Part shown: in pieces, positions 44,816 through 53,917 of the stretch | How positions within the stretch are numbered: the first letter of the stretch is position 1 | Layout: the number at the start of each line of letters is the position of its first letter | Assembly: GCF_046557915.1 (NCBI RefSeq) | Contig: NZ_JBHEBG010000001.1 | Span: 1,550,001-1,614,000 of the forward strand | Length of the DNA stretch: 64,000 nt | Direction: 5' to 3' | DNA from: JBHEBG01 sp046557915 | Lineage (GTDB): Bacteria > Bacteroidota > Bacteroidia > Flavobacteriales > Flavobacteriaceae | The notes under the pieces: generated by a model | Databases searched by the model: none | What the model was told of the DNA's origin: nothing | Seen by the model: the letters and a program-made list of their open reading frames with translations, nothing else | Program-made: the position numbers and the translations under genes

Positions 44816-46037
44816 CAGGGACACCTGGAAAGAAATTTTTGAAACCATCCAAAAGAACAAACTAAGGACGTTCTTATCTGGCTTTACGGTGGCTTTGGGC
44901 ATTCTTATATTCGTGGCCCTTTTTGGTCTGGGAAATGGTCTTATAAATACCTTTGACGAGTTTTTTAAGGACGATGCCACCAATGTATTCTATTTTTTTC
45001 CCGGAAGAACAACCATACCCTATAAAGGCTATAAATCTAACAGACAAATAGAGTTTGAAAATGGGGACTTAGCCGAAATTGACAAAAACTTCGAAATGTT
45101 CTTGGAGTATACCACACCCAGAATTACCCGGAACGCGCTGGTAAGGTATAAGGAAGAATCCAACGAATATACCACAAGGGCTGTTGGCCCGGCCCATTTA
45201 TTTGCCGAGAAGACCATTATGATGAAAGGCAGGTATCTTAACGCTGAGGATATTCAGAACCGAACGAAATATGCAGTAATCGGTAGACTGGTAGAACAAG
45301 ATCTTTTTGGACAAAAAAATGCCTTGGGTAAATACATCGATATAGGCGGAAGTGTGTTTAAGATAATTGGTGTTTTTCAGGATGATGGCGGTGACAATGA
45401 AGAGCGGTTTATTTACATTCCCTATACCACTAGGCAACTAATTGAGAAAAATACGGATAAGGTAGACATGATTATCGTTGGGTTTAAGCCCGAAATTGGT
45501 TATGTAGGGGCCATGGCTTTTGAAAAAAGCTTGGAAAAATATTTTAAGACAAAAAAGTACATAAGTCCAGAAGACCAGAATGGCATTTTTATACGCAATG
45601 TAGCCGATCAGTTAAAGCAGAACCAGCAGTTTGCACGTGTGCTCCAGATTATTGTAGCCTTTGTGGCCTTTGGTACCATAATAGCAGGTATCATTGGGAT
45701 TAGCAATATTATGGTTTTTGTGGTAAAGGAGCGTACCAAAGAATTGGGTATCAGAAAGGCGTTGGGTGCAACACCCAAATCCGTGATCAGCACAATCTTA
45801 CTAGAGTCTGTTTTTATTACCACAATCTCCGGGTTTGTGGGCATGATAATCGGAGTTGGCATATTAAGTTCACTAGGCGAAAAATTAAAGGATTTTTTCA
45901 TTACCAATCCCTATATAGATATAAACCTGGCCTTAGTAGCTACCCTTATTCTTGTAATCTTCGGAGCTATAGCAGGCTATATTCCGGCAAGACGTGCGGC
46001 AATGATCAAACCCATAGTGGCCCTTAGAGACGAATGA
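44808..46037 (+). CDS. MacB-type ABC transporter permease (A2)
   Basis: The 409-residue permease has MacB_PCD and FtsX domains, with the coupling motif ERTKELGIRKALGATP. It starts MFSRDTWKEIFETIQKNKLR, nearly matching the start of the 40317 permease, so it is the A-type paralogue. The ATG lies within the end of the ATPase gene (8-bp overlap). Confidence 0.92.
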   Translation: MFSRDTWKEIFETIQKNKLRTFLSGFTVALGILIFVALFGLGNGLINTFDEFFKDDATNVFYFFPGRTTIPYKGYKSNRQIEFENGDLAEIDKNFEMFLEYTTPRITRNALVRYKEESNEYTTRAVGPAHLFAEKTIMMKGRYLNAEDIQNRTKYAVIGRLVEQDLFGQKNALGKYIDIGGSVFKIIGVFQDDGGDNEERFIYIPYTTRQLIEKNTDKVDMIIVGFKPEIGYVGAMAFEKSLEKYFKTKKYISPEDQNGIFIRNVADQLKQNQQFARVLQIIVAFVAFGTIIAGIIGISNIMVFVVKERTKELGIRKALGATPKSVISTILLESVFITTISGFVGMIIGVGILSSLGEKLKDFFITNPYIDINLALVATLILVIFGAIAGYIPARRAAMIKPIVALRDE

Positions 46038-46038
46038 T

Positions 46039-47304
46039 ATGATACGATTTATACTAGACAGAAATACGTGGCAAGAAATTTATGGTTCTATAAGCAAGAA
46101 CAAGATCAGAACCATGATTACCGTAATCGGGGTACTATGGGGCATATTTATTTACATAGCCCTTTCAGGGGCCGCAAAAGGCATGGATAATGGGTTTGAA
46201 CAACAGTTTGAGACCGTTGCCATGAACAGCCTCTTTGCTTGGGCCCAGAATACAAGTATGCCTTATGAAGGTTTTAAGACAGGAAGGCAATTACAGTTAA
46301 AATTGGCAGATGCAAGTGTGTTAAAAAATAGAATACCAGAAATCCAATATGTGGCGCCAAGAAACGTAAGAGGCTTTTTTGGTTCGGAACCGGCCATTGT
46401 GGGAAGAGGTCAAAAATCTAGCAGCTATACCGTTTATGGCGATTTCCCAGAATATACCAAGATAGCTACCAAGAAGATTTATGACAACGGAAGGTTTATA
46501 AATAAGGAAGATATAGAGCAGGCCAGAAAAGTATGTGTTATCGGAGAGCGCACGGAGAAGGAATTGTTCGAAAAGGATGAGAGCCCTATAGGCGCCTATG
46601 TAAAGGTTGATAATGTAAATTTTCAGGTGGTTGGCGTGCATAAATTTGTGCCTGGCGGCGGCTTTGAAACCGATGGAGATATATTCATTCCCTTTTCAAC
46701 CTATAAAAAATTGTACAATACCGGTGAAGATGTTGGGTGGTTTTCCTTGGCTGCATATGACGATGCAGATGTTATGAAGGTAGAGGAAGATGTGAAGGCG
46801 GTTTTAAAAAACATTCATCGGGTGCATCCAGAAGACGAACGGGCCTTTGGATCTTTCAATTTGGGAGAAATCTTCAACAAGGTCATGGGCTTTTCAAAAG
46901 GAATAACCTTCTTGTCCTTGGTAGTGGGCATTGCAACTATTTTGGCCGGCATCATCGGTATTGGAAATATTCTTTTGATATCCGTGAAAGAACGTACCAA
47001 AGAGTTGGGGATACGCCGGGCCTTGGGCGCTACCCCTAGGGAGGTACGATCGCAGATAATCCTGGAATCCGTTTTTTTAACAATGATAGCGGGCGTAGTT
47101 GGGGTTATTCTTGGGGCGGGTGTATTAAGTTTGATCAATAGGTTTACCCAAGATATTGATTTCCCGTATACCAATCCAACGGTACCCATACCCTATGTGC
47201 TGGGTGCTTTGGCCCTTATGGTAATATTGGGAACGTTAATAGGTCTAATTCCTGCCCAGCGTGCAGTTAGTATAAGACCAATAGATGCCTTAAGAGAGGA
47301 ATAG
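46039..47304 (+). CDS. MacB-type ABC transporter permease (B2)
   Basis: The 421-residue permease has a single-helix start, periplasmic MacB_PCD domain and three C-terminal helices, with the coupling motif ERTKELGIRRALGATP. It pairs with A2, whose stop lies one base upstream, and is the paralogue of the 41581 permease. Its periplasmic domain contains VGVHKFVPGGGFETDGDIF, equivalent to VGTYKKKSNDGDGEEAQNQIF in B1, showing divergence in a surface loop. Confidence 0.92.
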   Translation: MIRFILDRNTWQEIYGSISKNKIRTMITVIGVLWGIFIYIALSGAAKGMDNGFEQQFETVAMNSLFAWAQNTSMPYEGFKTGRQLQLKLADASVLKNRIPEIQYVAPRNVRGFFGSEPAIVGRGQKSSSYTVYGDFPEYTKIATKKIYDNGRFINKEDIEQARKVCVIGERTEKELFEKDESPIGAYVKVDNVNFQVVGVHKFVPGGGFETDGDIFIPFSTYKKLYNTGEDVGWFSLAAYDDADVMKVEEDVKAVLKNIHRVHPEDERAFGSFNLGEIFNKVMGFSKGITFLSLVVGIATILAGIIGIGNILLISVKERTKELGIRRALGATPREVRSQIILESVFLTMIAGVVGVILGAGVLSLINRFTQDIDFPYTNPTVPIPYVLGALALMVILGTLIGLIPAQRAVSIRPIDALREE

Positions 47305-47337
47305 AAAGGACCATAATAGAATTAAATAAAAGTAATA

Positions 47338-48477
47338 ATGAAGAAAATATTAAAATATGTGGGTATTGGCGTGCTGGTTTTGGGCGCTTTGTGGGCAGCT
47401 GCCTTTTTTGTGAAATCCAATAGCAAATCCGCTGTGGAATACGAGACACAAAAACCTTTTATTTCCAGTATAGAAAAAAAGACCGTGGCTACCGGCAAAG
47501 TAGTTCCTGAAGATGAGGTAAACATTAAACCACAGATTTCCGGTATTATCGATAAAATTTATTTGGAGGAAGGCATGCAGGTAAAAGCGGGCGATCTCAT
47601 CGCCGTAATAAAGGTAGTACCCAACGAACAATCCTTAAACCAAGCCAGAGGACGTGTACGCAATGCGGAGATAGCCCTTAACAATACCAGAATAGAATTT
47701 AATCGTAATAAAGCGCTTTTTGACAAAGGCGTAATATCTAGTCAAGATTTCAACAACCTTAAGCTACAATATGATCAGGCGGAGCAGGAATTGCAAAACG
47801 CCAAAGCCGATTATCAGATAATAAGAGTTGGTTCTGCCGGAGGTTCTGCAACAGCGAATACCAATATTAGAGCCACGGTATCGGGTACCATTCTAGAAAT
47901 TCCCGTAAAAGAGGGAGACCAGGTAATTCAGAGCAATAACTTTAACGATGGCACGACCATAGCGGCAATTGCAGATTTGGGCAAAATGATTTTTGAAGGC
48001 AAGGTAGACGAAGGCGAAGTAGGTAAATTAGAACTGGGTATGCCTTTAGAAATAAGCCTTGGCGCCATCGAAAAGAAAACTTTTGAAGCAAAACTTAAGT
48101 TTATAGCACCCAAAGGAATAGAAGAATCCGGTGCCGTACAGTTTAAGATAGAAGGAGATGTTACCGTGGAGGACGATTTTTTAATACGCGCAGGATACAG
48201 TGCCAATGCCTCTTTGGTCCTGGAAAGTAAGGATAGCGCCCTGGTAATTCCTGAAGCTTTGTTGCAGTTTGATAAGAAAACGGACGAACCCTTTGTTGAA
48301 TTGTCCGTAGGAGACCAAAAGTTTGAACGAAAAGACGTGGAAACAGGGATTTCCGATGGGGTGAATGTAGAGATTTTGACCGGGCTTACGGAAAATGATG
48401 AAGTTAAGGTCTGGAACAAGACAGAACCCATTAAGAAAGGCGAGGAAGAGGATAATAAAGAAGAAAGCGATAGCTAA
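47338..48477 (+). CDS. MacA/HlyD-type periplasmic adaptor (copy 2)
   Basis: This 379-residue membrane-fusion protein has an N-terminal anchor (about 5-22), INIKPQISGIIDKIYLEEGM lipoyl half-motif, coiled-coil hairpin (about 100-150), barrel domain and an acidic tail (KKGEEEDNKEESDS). It is homologous to the adaptor at 42902 along its whole length. It lies 33 bp after B2 and 37 bp before the TolC-like gene, so copy 2 is the one directly tied to the outer-membrane component. Confidence 0.93.
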   Translation: MKKILKYVGIGVLVLGALWAAAFFVKSNSKSAVEYETQKPFISSIEKKTVATGKVVPEDEVNIKPQISGIIDKIYLEEGMQVKAGDLIAVIKVVPNEQSLNQARGRVRNAEIALNNTRIEFNRNKALFDKGVISSQDFNNLKLQYDQAEQELQNAKADYQIIRVGSAGGSATANTNIRATVSGTILEIPVKEGDQVIQSNNFNDGTTIAAIADLGKMIFEGKVDEGEVGKLELGMPLEISLGAIEKKTFEAKLKFIAPKGIEESGAVQFKIEGDVTVEDDFLIRAGYSANASLVLESKDSALVIPEALLQFDKKTDEPFVELSVGDQKFERKDVETGISDGVNVEILTGLTENDEVKVWNKTEPIKKGEEEDNKEESDS

Positions 48478-48514
48478 AAGCACATCATCGATCATAAATT
48501 AAAAGAATCACCAA

Positions 48515-49855
48515 ATGAAATTTAAGTTAAGTATACTACTAGTTCTTTGTTCCATAGGAATAGCATCTGCACAAATGAAAAAATGGACACTTTTGGAATG
48601 TGTAACTTATGCGGTAGAAAATAACCTTTCCATTGAGCAATTTGAGCTTGATCTTGAAAACGCCAAAATAGATAGGTCCGATGCTATAGGGGCAATGCTT
48701 CCCGATTTAAACGCTTCTACCGGTATTTCTGCCAGTACAGGGCTATCTTTTGACCCTACCAATAACGAACCGGTAACCACCACTATTTTTTCGGCTTCCG
48801 GGGGTCTTAGATCTAACGTCTTGTTGTTTGACGGGTTACGTAACTATCATAGATTAAACCGCGCTAAACTAAATGCCATAGCCAATCAATACAGGTTAGA
48901 CGATTTAAAGGATGATATTCGGTTAATGGTAGCCAATTCCTATTTGCAAGTGCTTTCCAATAAGGAGTCGCTTAAAGTCTTTAAGGCCCAATATGAGGTT
49001 ACGGAGCAAGATCTAAAGAGAACCAAGGAGTTGGTAGATTCCGGGGTAGTGCCACGAGGAGATCAGTTAGAAATTGAGGCAACTGCCGCCACCCAAGAAC
49101 AACAAATAGTTAATGGGGAGAACCAGGTGCTAATTTCCCGGATCAATTTGGCACAGTTGCTACAGATCACCGATTATGAGAATTTCGATATTGCTGAAGA
49201 AGAATTCGACATACCACCGTCGGATATTCTGAACAATTCTGCTAAAACAATTTTTGACAAAGCGCTTACTTTTAGGAATGATATAAAGTTTTCGCAATCT
49301 AATGTAGAATTGGCCCAGAAAGACTTGGATATTTCAAAGGGTGCCGTATATCCTACTATTTCAGGATTTTTTAATTACGACACACGTTATTCCGATCAGA
49401 ACCTAGACCCCATTACTGGCGATCTTATAGGGTTTAAGGAACAACTTTATATAAATGACGGAATTTCTTATGGCGTACAGCTGAGCGTCCCAATTTTTAA
49501 TGGTTTCAGCACCAGAAACAATATTAAAAGGGCCAAAATAAACGTGGATAGGGCCCTATTGCAATTAGAGCAAGATAAATTGGATTTGGAAACCAATATC
49601 AATCAGGCATATGTAGATGTCACCAGTTTTTATAAGTCATACCTCGCTGCAGAGAAGACCTTGGAGGCAAGACGATTGGCTTATGACTATTCCAAAGAAC
49701 GTTTTAATGTGGGATTGATGAACGCTTTCGACTTTAGCCAGGCACAATCACGTGTAGACAATGCCGAAGCCGAAGTAGTACGAACCAAATACGACTATAT
49801 CTTCCGGCTAAAAATTCTAGAATTCTATTTTGGCATTCCTATTAGGTTGAACTAG
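48515..49855 (+). CDS. TolC-family outer membrane efflux channel
   Basis: The 446-residue protein has a signal peptide (MKFKLSILLVLCSIGIASA, cleaved before QM), then the duplicated outer-membrane-factor repeat: LLECVTYAVENNLSIEQFEL opening, long helical hairpins, and a mid-point GVQLSVPIFNGFSTRNNI that mirrors LRSNVLLFDGLRNYHRL in the first half. It forms the outer-membrane duct for the two permease/adaptor sets. It is the only such gene in the locus and the last one in it. Confidence 0.94.
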   Translation: MKFKLSILLVLCSIGIASAQMKKWTLLECVTYAVENNLSIEQFELDLENAKIDRSDAIGAMLPDLNASTGISASTGLSFDPTNNEPVTTTIFSASGGLRSNVLLFDGLRNYHRLNRAKLNAIANQYRLDDLKDDIRLMVANSYLQVLSNKESLKVFKAQYEVTEQDLKRTKELVDSGVVPRGDQLEIEATAATQEQQIVNGENQVLISRINLAQLLQITDYENFDIAEEEFDIPPSDILNNSAKTIFDKALTFRNDIKFSQSNVELAQKDLDISKGAVYPTISGFFNYDTRYSDQNLDPITGDLIGFKEQLYINDGISYGVQLSVPIFNGFSTRNNIKRAKINVDRALLQLEQDKLDLETNINQAYVDVTSFYKSYLAAEKTLEARRLAYDYSKERFNVGLMNAFDFSQAQSRVDNAEAEVVRTKYDYIFRLKILEFYFGIPIRLN

Positions 49856-49874
49856 TAGAAGTGAAGTATATTTG
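49847..49874 (+). promoter_or_regulatory. Candidate promoter for tsaB (near-leaderless)
   Basis: TTG (49847-49849), 17 bp, TATATTTG (49867-49874), exact -7 consensus. The tsaB ATG at 49883 is 9 bp further on, so the leader is very short. This also argues against the upstream in-frame GTG at 49874, which would lie within the -7 element. Confidence 0.7.
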
Positions 49875-49882
49875 TGGCCGTT

Positions 49883-50557
49883 ATGGCCATAATATTAAAT
49901 TTAGAGACCGCAACTACCAATTGTTCGGTAAGTATTGCAAAAGATGGAAAGCTTATCGCCCTAAAAGAGCACAATAGTGAAGGGTATTCGCATTCGGAAC
50001 TGCTGCATGTCTTTATAAAGGAGGTATTGGAAGACGCTTCTCTCAAATTTGAGGATTTGGATGCTATTGCGGTAAGCAAGGGCCCTGGTTCTTATACAGG
50101 ACTTAGAATTGGGGTTTCGGCGGCGAAAGGCCTTTGCTTTTCATTGAATATCCCATTGATTTCCGTTGCAACCTTGCGGGCATTGGCCCATCAAGCCATA
50201 AAACAAAAAGTTGATTTCATTATTCCGGTTTTGGATGCCCGCAGGATGGAAGTCTATGCTGCAGTTTTTAATAGCAAAATTATCGAGTTACGGAAAACTA
50301 AGGCAGAGATTATTGATGAAACTTCCTTTCAAGAATATGTGAAAAAGGGTAAGGTGTGTCTTATTGGAAGCGGAGCGGAGAAATGCACGGGTATTTTAGA
50401 ACATCCTAATTTTGTATTCAATACGTTGGCCTTTCCTTCGGCCAAGGAAATGTGCCTGCTGTCTTATGAACACTACAAATCCAATACTTTTGAGGATTTG
50501 GCTTATTTTGAACCTTATTACCTAAAAAACTTTATGCTTCAGGGGAAGAAAAGCTAA
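49883..50557 (+). CDS. tsaB: tRNA threonylcarbamoyladenosine biosynthesis protein TsaB
   Basis: The 224-residue ASKHA-fold protein starts MAIILNLETATTNCSVSIAK and has the characteristic SEGYSHSELL and ISKGPGSYTGLRIG-type loop (AVSKGPGSYTGLRIGVSAAKG). It forms a complex with TsaD and TsaE that makes t6A37 in ANN-decoding tRNAs; TsaB itself is the scaffold. Length is normal. It converges on mscS with a 4-bp overlap of the two stop codons. Confidence 0.93.
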   Translation: MAIILNLETATTNCSVSIAKDGKLIALKEHNSEGYSHSELLHVFIKEVLEDASLKFEDLDAIAVSKGPGSYTGLRIGVSAAKGLCFSLNIPLISVATLRALAHQAIKQKVDFIIPVLDARRMEVYAAVFNSKIIELRKTKAEIIDETSFQEYVKKGKVCLIGSGAEKCTGILEHPNFVFNTLAFPSAKEMCLLSYEHYKSNTFEDLAYFEPYYLKNFMLQGKKS

Positions 50558-51375
50558 GCCTCATTATGTATAACGCGTTGTGGGAAAGGAATTTCAATAC
50601 CCGCTTCATCAAATCGATATTTTATTTCTTCCATTACATAGAAATGGGCTGGCCAAAAAACTTCGTTTCTTGCCCAAAACCGTAAGGTTAGGTTTACGGA
50701 ACTATCCCCTAACTCACCTACATACACTTCAGGGATGGGTTCTTTTAGTATGTCGGGGTTGTCCGCACATATTTTTAGCAGTATATCCTTTGCAGTCTTT
50801 ATGTTTGAACCATAGCCTATGCCCACGTCTATTTTATCGCGTCTAGTGTGCTCCGCATTATAGTTGATGATATTGTTGTTGGATAATTGACCGTTAGGGA
50901 GGATCGCAACCTGGTTCCCGAAGGTATTTAGTTTAGTAGTAAAAATTGTAATTTCCTTTACAGTGCCATCGACTCCCTGGGCTGAGATGAAATCACCAAT
51001 TTTAAACGGTTTAAAGACCAAGATAAGCACGCCACCAGCAAAATTGGCCAAAGAACCTTGTAGTGCAAGACCTATAGCCAATCCGGCAGCCCCTACAATA
51101 GCTACTAAAGAAGACGATTTTACTCCCAATTGTGTAACTACCAAGACAAAAAGTATGGCTTTTAACCCTATGCTTATGAAACTTTGCAAAAAACTCTCTA
51201 AAGTTTCGTCATAGTCTTTGCGATCAAAAAACCTGTGGACCATTCGGTTCAGGAATTTAATGACCCATAACCCTATAACTAAAATAAAAAGGGCCATGAT
51301 TAAATCTGGGAGTACGCTCCAAGCCCAATCTATGGCATTTTCTATATGTTTTTGATAATCAATAAACTTTTCCAT
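50554..51375 (-). CDS. Small-conductance mechanosensitive channel MscS family
   Basis: The 273-residue protein has three helices (about 25-45, 65-90 and 95-120). The pore helix pattern VAIVGAAGLAIGLALQGSLA, followed by NFAGGVLILVFKPFKIGDFI, is diagnostic of MscS. A beta domain and mixed C-terminal domain complete it. It opens under membrane tension to release osmolytes. ATG 51375 (MEKFIDYQ) is preferred to the upstream TTG 51396. The gene lies 67 bp downstream of the DUF255 gene in the same direction. Confidence 0.94.
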   Translation of the reverse strand: MEKFIDYQKHIENAIDWAWSVLPDLIMALFILVIGLWVIKFLNRMVHRFFDRKDYDETLESFLQSFISIGLKAILFVLVVTQLGVKSSSLVAIVGAAGLAIGLALQGSLANFAGGVLILVFKPFKIGDFISAQGVDGTVKEITIFTTKLNTFGNQVAILPNGQLSNNNIINYNAEHTRRDKIDVGIGYGSNIKTAKDILLKICADNPDILKEPIPEVYVGELGDSSVNLTLRFWARNEVFWPAHFYVMEEIKYRFDEAGIEIPFPQRVIHNEA

Positions 51376-51442
51376 TGGTTTAAATTTAGTGTACAAAGCA
51401 AAAGAAAATTACGGCTTTTATCAAGCAATGTAATTTAATTTT

Positions 51443-53563
51443 TTATTGTTTATTCTTATTAAATTGTAACTGCCCAAGAGCTTCATCAGCGCTGCTTACC
51501 GGGAGTCTACAGCTACCATGTTCGCATACATATATCAATGTTTCGTTCTCTTGGTATCTTTCTTGTAACAATGATAAATTACCCTTTTTTTCGGCACCGG
51601 CGAAAACCACATGTGGTAGGTAATTACCGAGTAATTTTTTGGCCTTTTCCTTATACGAATCCCCAACAACGGCCAGTTCGTAGAAAGGTTTATTTAGATA
51701 CAGTACCATATGAAGCCAATTGGCATAGCTCTGGGCATTTTTTGTAAAGTTTCCCTGCATGTTCTTCAGTTGCTGTTTGGCTATTTTCCCATATCCATCC
51801 TCTGGAAAGAATTTGGACATTTTAAGCAGGTTTATGGCCATGATAGAGTTAGATGCGGGGATTACATTGTCCGTTGTCTCTATAGTCCTTCGGATAATAT
51901 AATCGTCTTTTTTGGAGGTAAAGTAGAACATACCACTTGCGGAATCTAGGAAATTGGAGATACAATAGTCTAACAATCCTTTGGAGGCCTGTAACCATTG
52001 CTCGTCAAAAGTAACCTCATACAACTGCCGGTAGGCATCCATTACCGCGGCGTAATCCTCCAAATACCCATTTATGGTACTTTTACCCGCTTTGTGGTTG
52101 TGGAACATGCTACCATCTGGCCTTATAAGTTTTTGGCGAATGAACGTGGCATTTTTTAACGCCAAATCCAGGTACTCTTTATCTCCAAGGTATCTATAGG
52201 CATCTATAAGGCCCCTTAGCATTAAACCGTTCCATGAGGTTAGTATCTTATCATCGAGTCTTGGTCTATTTCGTTTTTCTCTTTCTACATCAAGGAGTTT
52301 CAGACCGTTTTTAATTGTTTTTTGTAGTTCCGTATCATCGAGCTTATGTTTTTTAGCGATTTTGGCATCCGGCTCATCACGAATCAAAACATAGTTTCCA
52401 TGTTCCCAATGTCCATAAGAATTTATGTTGTAGTAGTCTTTAAAAACAGGAAAATCAAGGGTCAATAGTTCCTTTAATTCCTCTTCGGTCCAAACATAGT
52501 AGGCACCTTCTTCTAAAATACCTTCCTCATTTAAGCTATCGGCATCCAAGGAGGAAAAAAAACCATAGTCAGAATTCATAAGCTCTTTGGTTACAAAGGA
52601 AATGGTTTCTTCTACGGTTTTTTTATAAAGATCGTTTTTGGTAACCGCATAGGCTTTTGCATAAAGACTTACCATTTGCCCGTTGTCGTATAACATTTTC
52701 TCGAAATGCGGAACATGCCATTTTGTATCTACGGAATATCTGGAGAATCCGCCTCCTACATGGTCAAAAATACCGCCGTAGGCCATACGCGTTAGGGAAA
52801 CATTTACATAATCGAGTATTTCATCATCTTTTTGCGCTGTTGCATAGTGAAGAAGGAAGTTTAGATTGCCCGGCATCATAAATTTTGGGGCCCGCTTGTA
52901 GCCTCCCAGAAAATTATCGAAATAACCCGACCAGTTTTTTACGGCATCTTCCAATTGGTCTATGGTAAAGAGATCGGAGGTTTTTTGTTGTGGAACCAGA
53001 TTGATCGATTTTATACCCTCCGAAAGGTCCTTTGCGTAACCTATGACTTTTTCGGGGTTCGTTTTGTATAAATCGGCAAGGTTTTCCAATACTTTGATCC
53101 ATTGCTCTTTTTTCACATAAGTGGCGCCCCAAAAGGGTCTGCCATCTGGTAAAGCTACAATGTTCAAAGGCCATCCTCCACTGCCCGTCATCATTTGCAG
53201 CGCGTCCATGTAAATATGGTCTACATCGGGCCGCTCTTCCCGATCTACTTTAATATTGATGAAATGTTGGTTCATTACTGAAGCCACCGCCTCATCTTCA
53301 AAGCACTCTTTTTCCATTACATGGCACCAATGACAAGAGGCATAACCGATGCTTATAAGTAGTAATTTGTCTTCTCGTTGCGCCTGTTTTAGAATTTTAT
53401 CTCCCCAAGCCTCCCAATTAACGGGGTTATGGGCATGCTGCAACAGATATGGACTTGTTTCGTTAATTAAAGCATTGGTATGTTTGTGAACCATAGTATC
53501 GGGTTTTTGGGCAAGACCAAACATTATATTTAGAAACAGTAAAATTGAAAGGCCTTTTTTCAT
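51443..53563 (-). CDS. Exported DUF255/YyaL-type thioredoxin-fold protein
   Basis: The 706-residue protein has an N-terminal DUF255 thioredoxin-like domain (NETSPYLLQHAHNPVNW ... ASCHWCHVME) with a CHWC active site near residue 75, and a long alpha/alpha-toroid resembling glycosyl hydrolase/N-acylglucosamine epimerase folds (for example GGIFDHVGGGFSRYSVD and ILTSWNGLMLRGLIDAYR). It begins with a plausible signal peptide (KKGLSILLFLNIMFGLA, then Q19), unlike most YyaL or SPATA20 homologues, which are cytosolic. The reaction catalysed is unknown. The terminal segment HVVFAGAEKKGNLSLLQERY is the usual family end. Confidence 0.88.
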   Translation of the reverse strand: MKKGLSILLFLNIMFGLAQKPDTMVHKHTNALINETSPYLLQHAHNPVNWEAWGDKILKQAQREDKLLLISIGYASCHWCHVMEKECFEDEAVASVMNQHFINIKVDREERPDVDHIYMDALQMMTGSGGWPLNIVALPDGRPFWGATYVKKEQWIKVLENLADLYKTNPEKVIGYAKDLSEGIKSINLVPQQKTSDLFTIDQLEDAVKNWSGYFDNFLGGYKRAPKFMMPGNLNFLLHYATAQKDDEILDYVNVSLTRMAYGGIFDHVGGGFSRYSVDTKWHVPHFEKMLYDNGQMVSLYAKAYAVTKNDLYKKTVEETISFVTKELMNSDYGFFSSLDADSLNEEGILEEGAYYVWTEEELKELLTLDFPVFKDYYNINSYGHWEHGNYVLIRDEPDAKIAKKHKLDDTELQKTIKNGLKLLDVEREKRNRPRLDDKILTSWNGLMLRGLIDAYRYLGDKEYLDLALKNATFIRQKLIRPDGSMFHNHKAGKSTINGYLEDYAAVMDAYRQLYEVTFDEQWLQASKGLLDYCISNFLDSASGMFYFTSKKDDYIIRRTIETTDNVIPASNSIMAINLLKMSKFFPEDGYGKIAKQQLKNMQGNFTKNAQSYANWLHMVLYLNKPFYELAVVGDSYKEKAKKLLGNYLPHVVFAGAEKKGNLSLLQERYQENETLIYVCEHGSCRLPVSSADEALGQLQFNKNKQ

Positions 53564-53596
53564 CTTCTACGCTATTGATCGTATCTGGAATAGGGC

Positions 53597-53622
53597 AAAA
53601 AAAAGCGCCCCGGGGAGCGCTT
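53597..53622 (-). terminator. Rho-independent terminator of the dodecin gene
   Basis: On the minus strand, AAGCGCTC and GGGCGCTT pair as an 8-bp stem, with one T-G wobble, around a CCCG loop, followed by a run of T residues. It begins about 23 bp after the dodecin stop, before the DUF255 gene. Confidence 0.9.
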
Positions 53623-53645
53623 GTTCAAAAATTCTTGTCTTAAGG

Positions 53646-53846
53646 TTAATTTACCTCAAAAGTAATCTTAACGTTTACACGGAATTCCTTCACTTCACCA
53701 CCTTTTACAATCGCGCTTTGGTCCTGAACATATACCGATCTGATGTTGTTAACTGATTTTGCCGCCTGTGCTACCGCTTTTTTGGTAGCATCTTCCCAAC
53801 TTTCATCAGAATTGGACAGCACTTCTATTACTTTTAAAATTGCCAT
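53646..53846 (-). CDS. Dodecin flavin-storage protein
   Basis: The 66-residue protein starts MAILKVIEVLSNSDESWEDA, with the flavin-stacking tryptophan W17 and the later YVQDQSAIVKGGEVKEFRVN carrying the flavin-contacting glutamine. Bacterial dodecins assemble into hollow dodecamers that bind pairs of FMN or related flavins and buffer them. Length and sequence are fully typical. A hairpin in the 71-bp leader ends two bases before the ATG. Confidence 0.96.
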   Translation of the reverse strand: MAILKVIEVLSNSDESWEDATKKAVAQAAKSVNNIRSVYVQDQSAIVKGGEVKEFRVNVKITFEVN

Positions 53847-53848
53847 AA

Positions 53849-53902
53849 TTAGTGTTTTTTTAGATACTTATAAAGTTAACCATTAATTGCTAAAAACACT
53901 AA
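53849..53902 (-). other. Long-range hairpin abutting the dodecin start codon
   Basis: TTAGTGTTTTT (53849-53859) and AAAAACACTAA (53892-53902) are perfect 11-base inverted repeats around a 32-nt loop. On the minus strand the second arm ends two bases before the dodecin ATG, so the fold could mask the translation start. It is AT-rich and lacks a T-tract placed for termination of the upstream NFU gene. Confidence 0.5.
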
Positions 53903-53917
53903 AATTATGCCTTTCAA

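Noticed and set aside
40317..49855. Macrolide resistance locus macAB-tolC
   Set aside because: The permeases lack fused ATPases as in MacB proper, there are four of them, and nothing in the sequence shows an antibiotic substrate; a resistance label would be unsupported.
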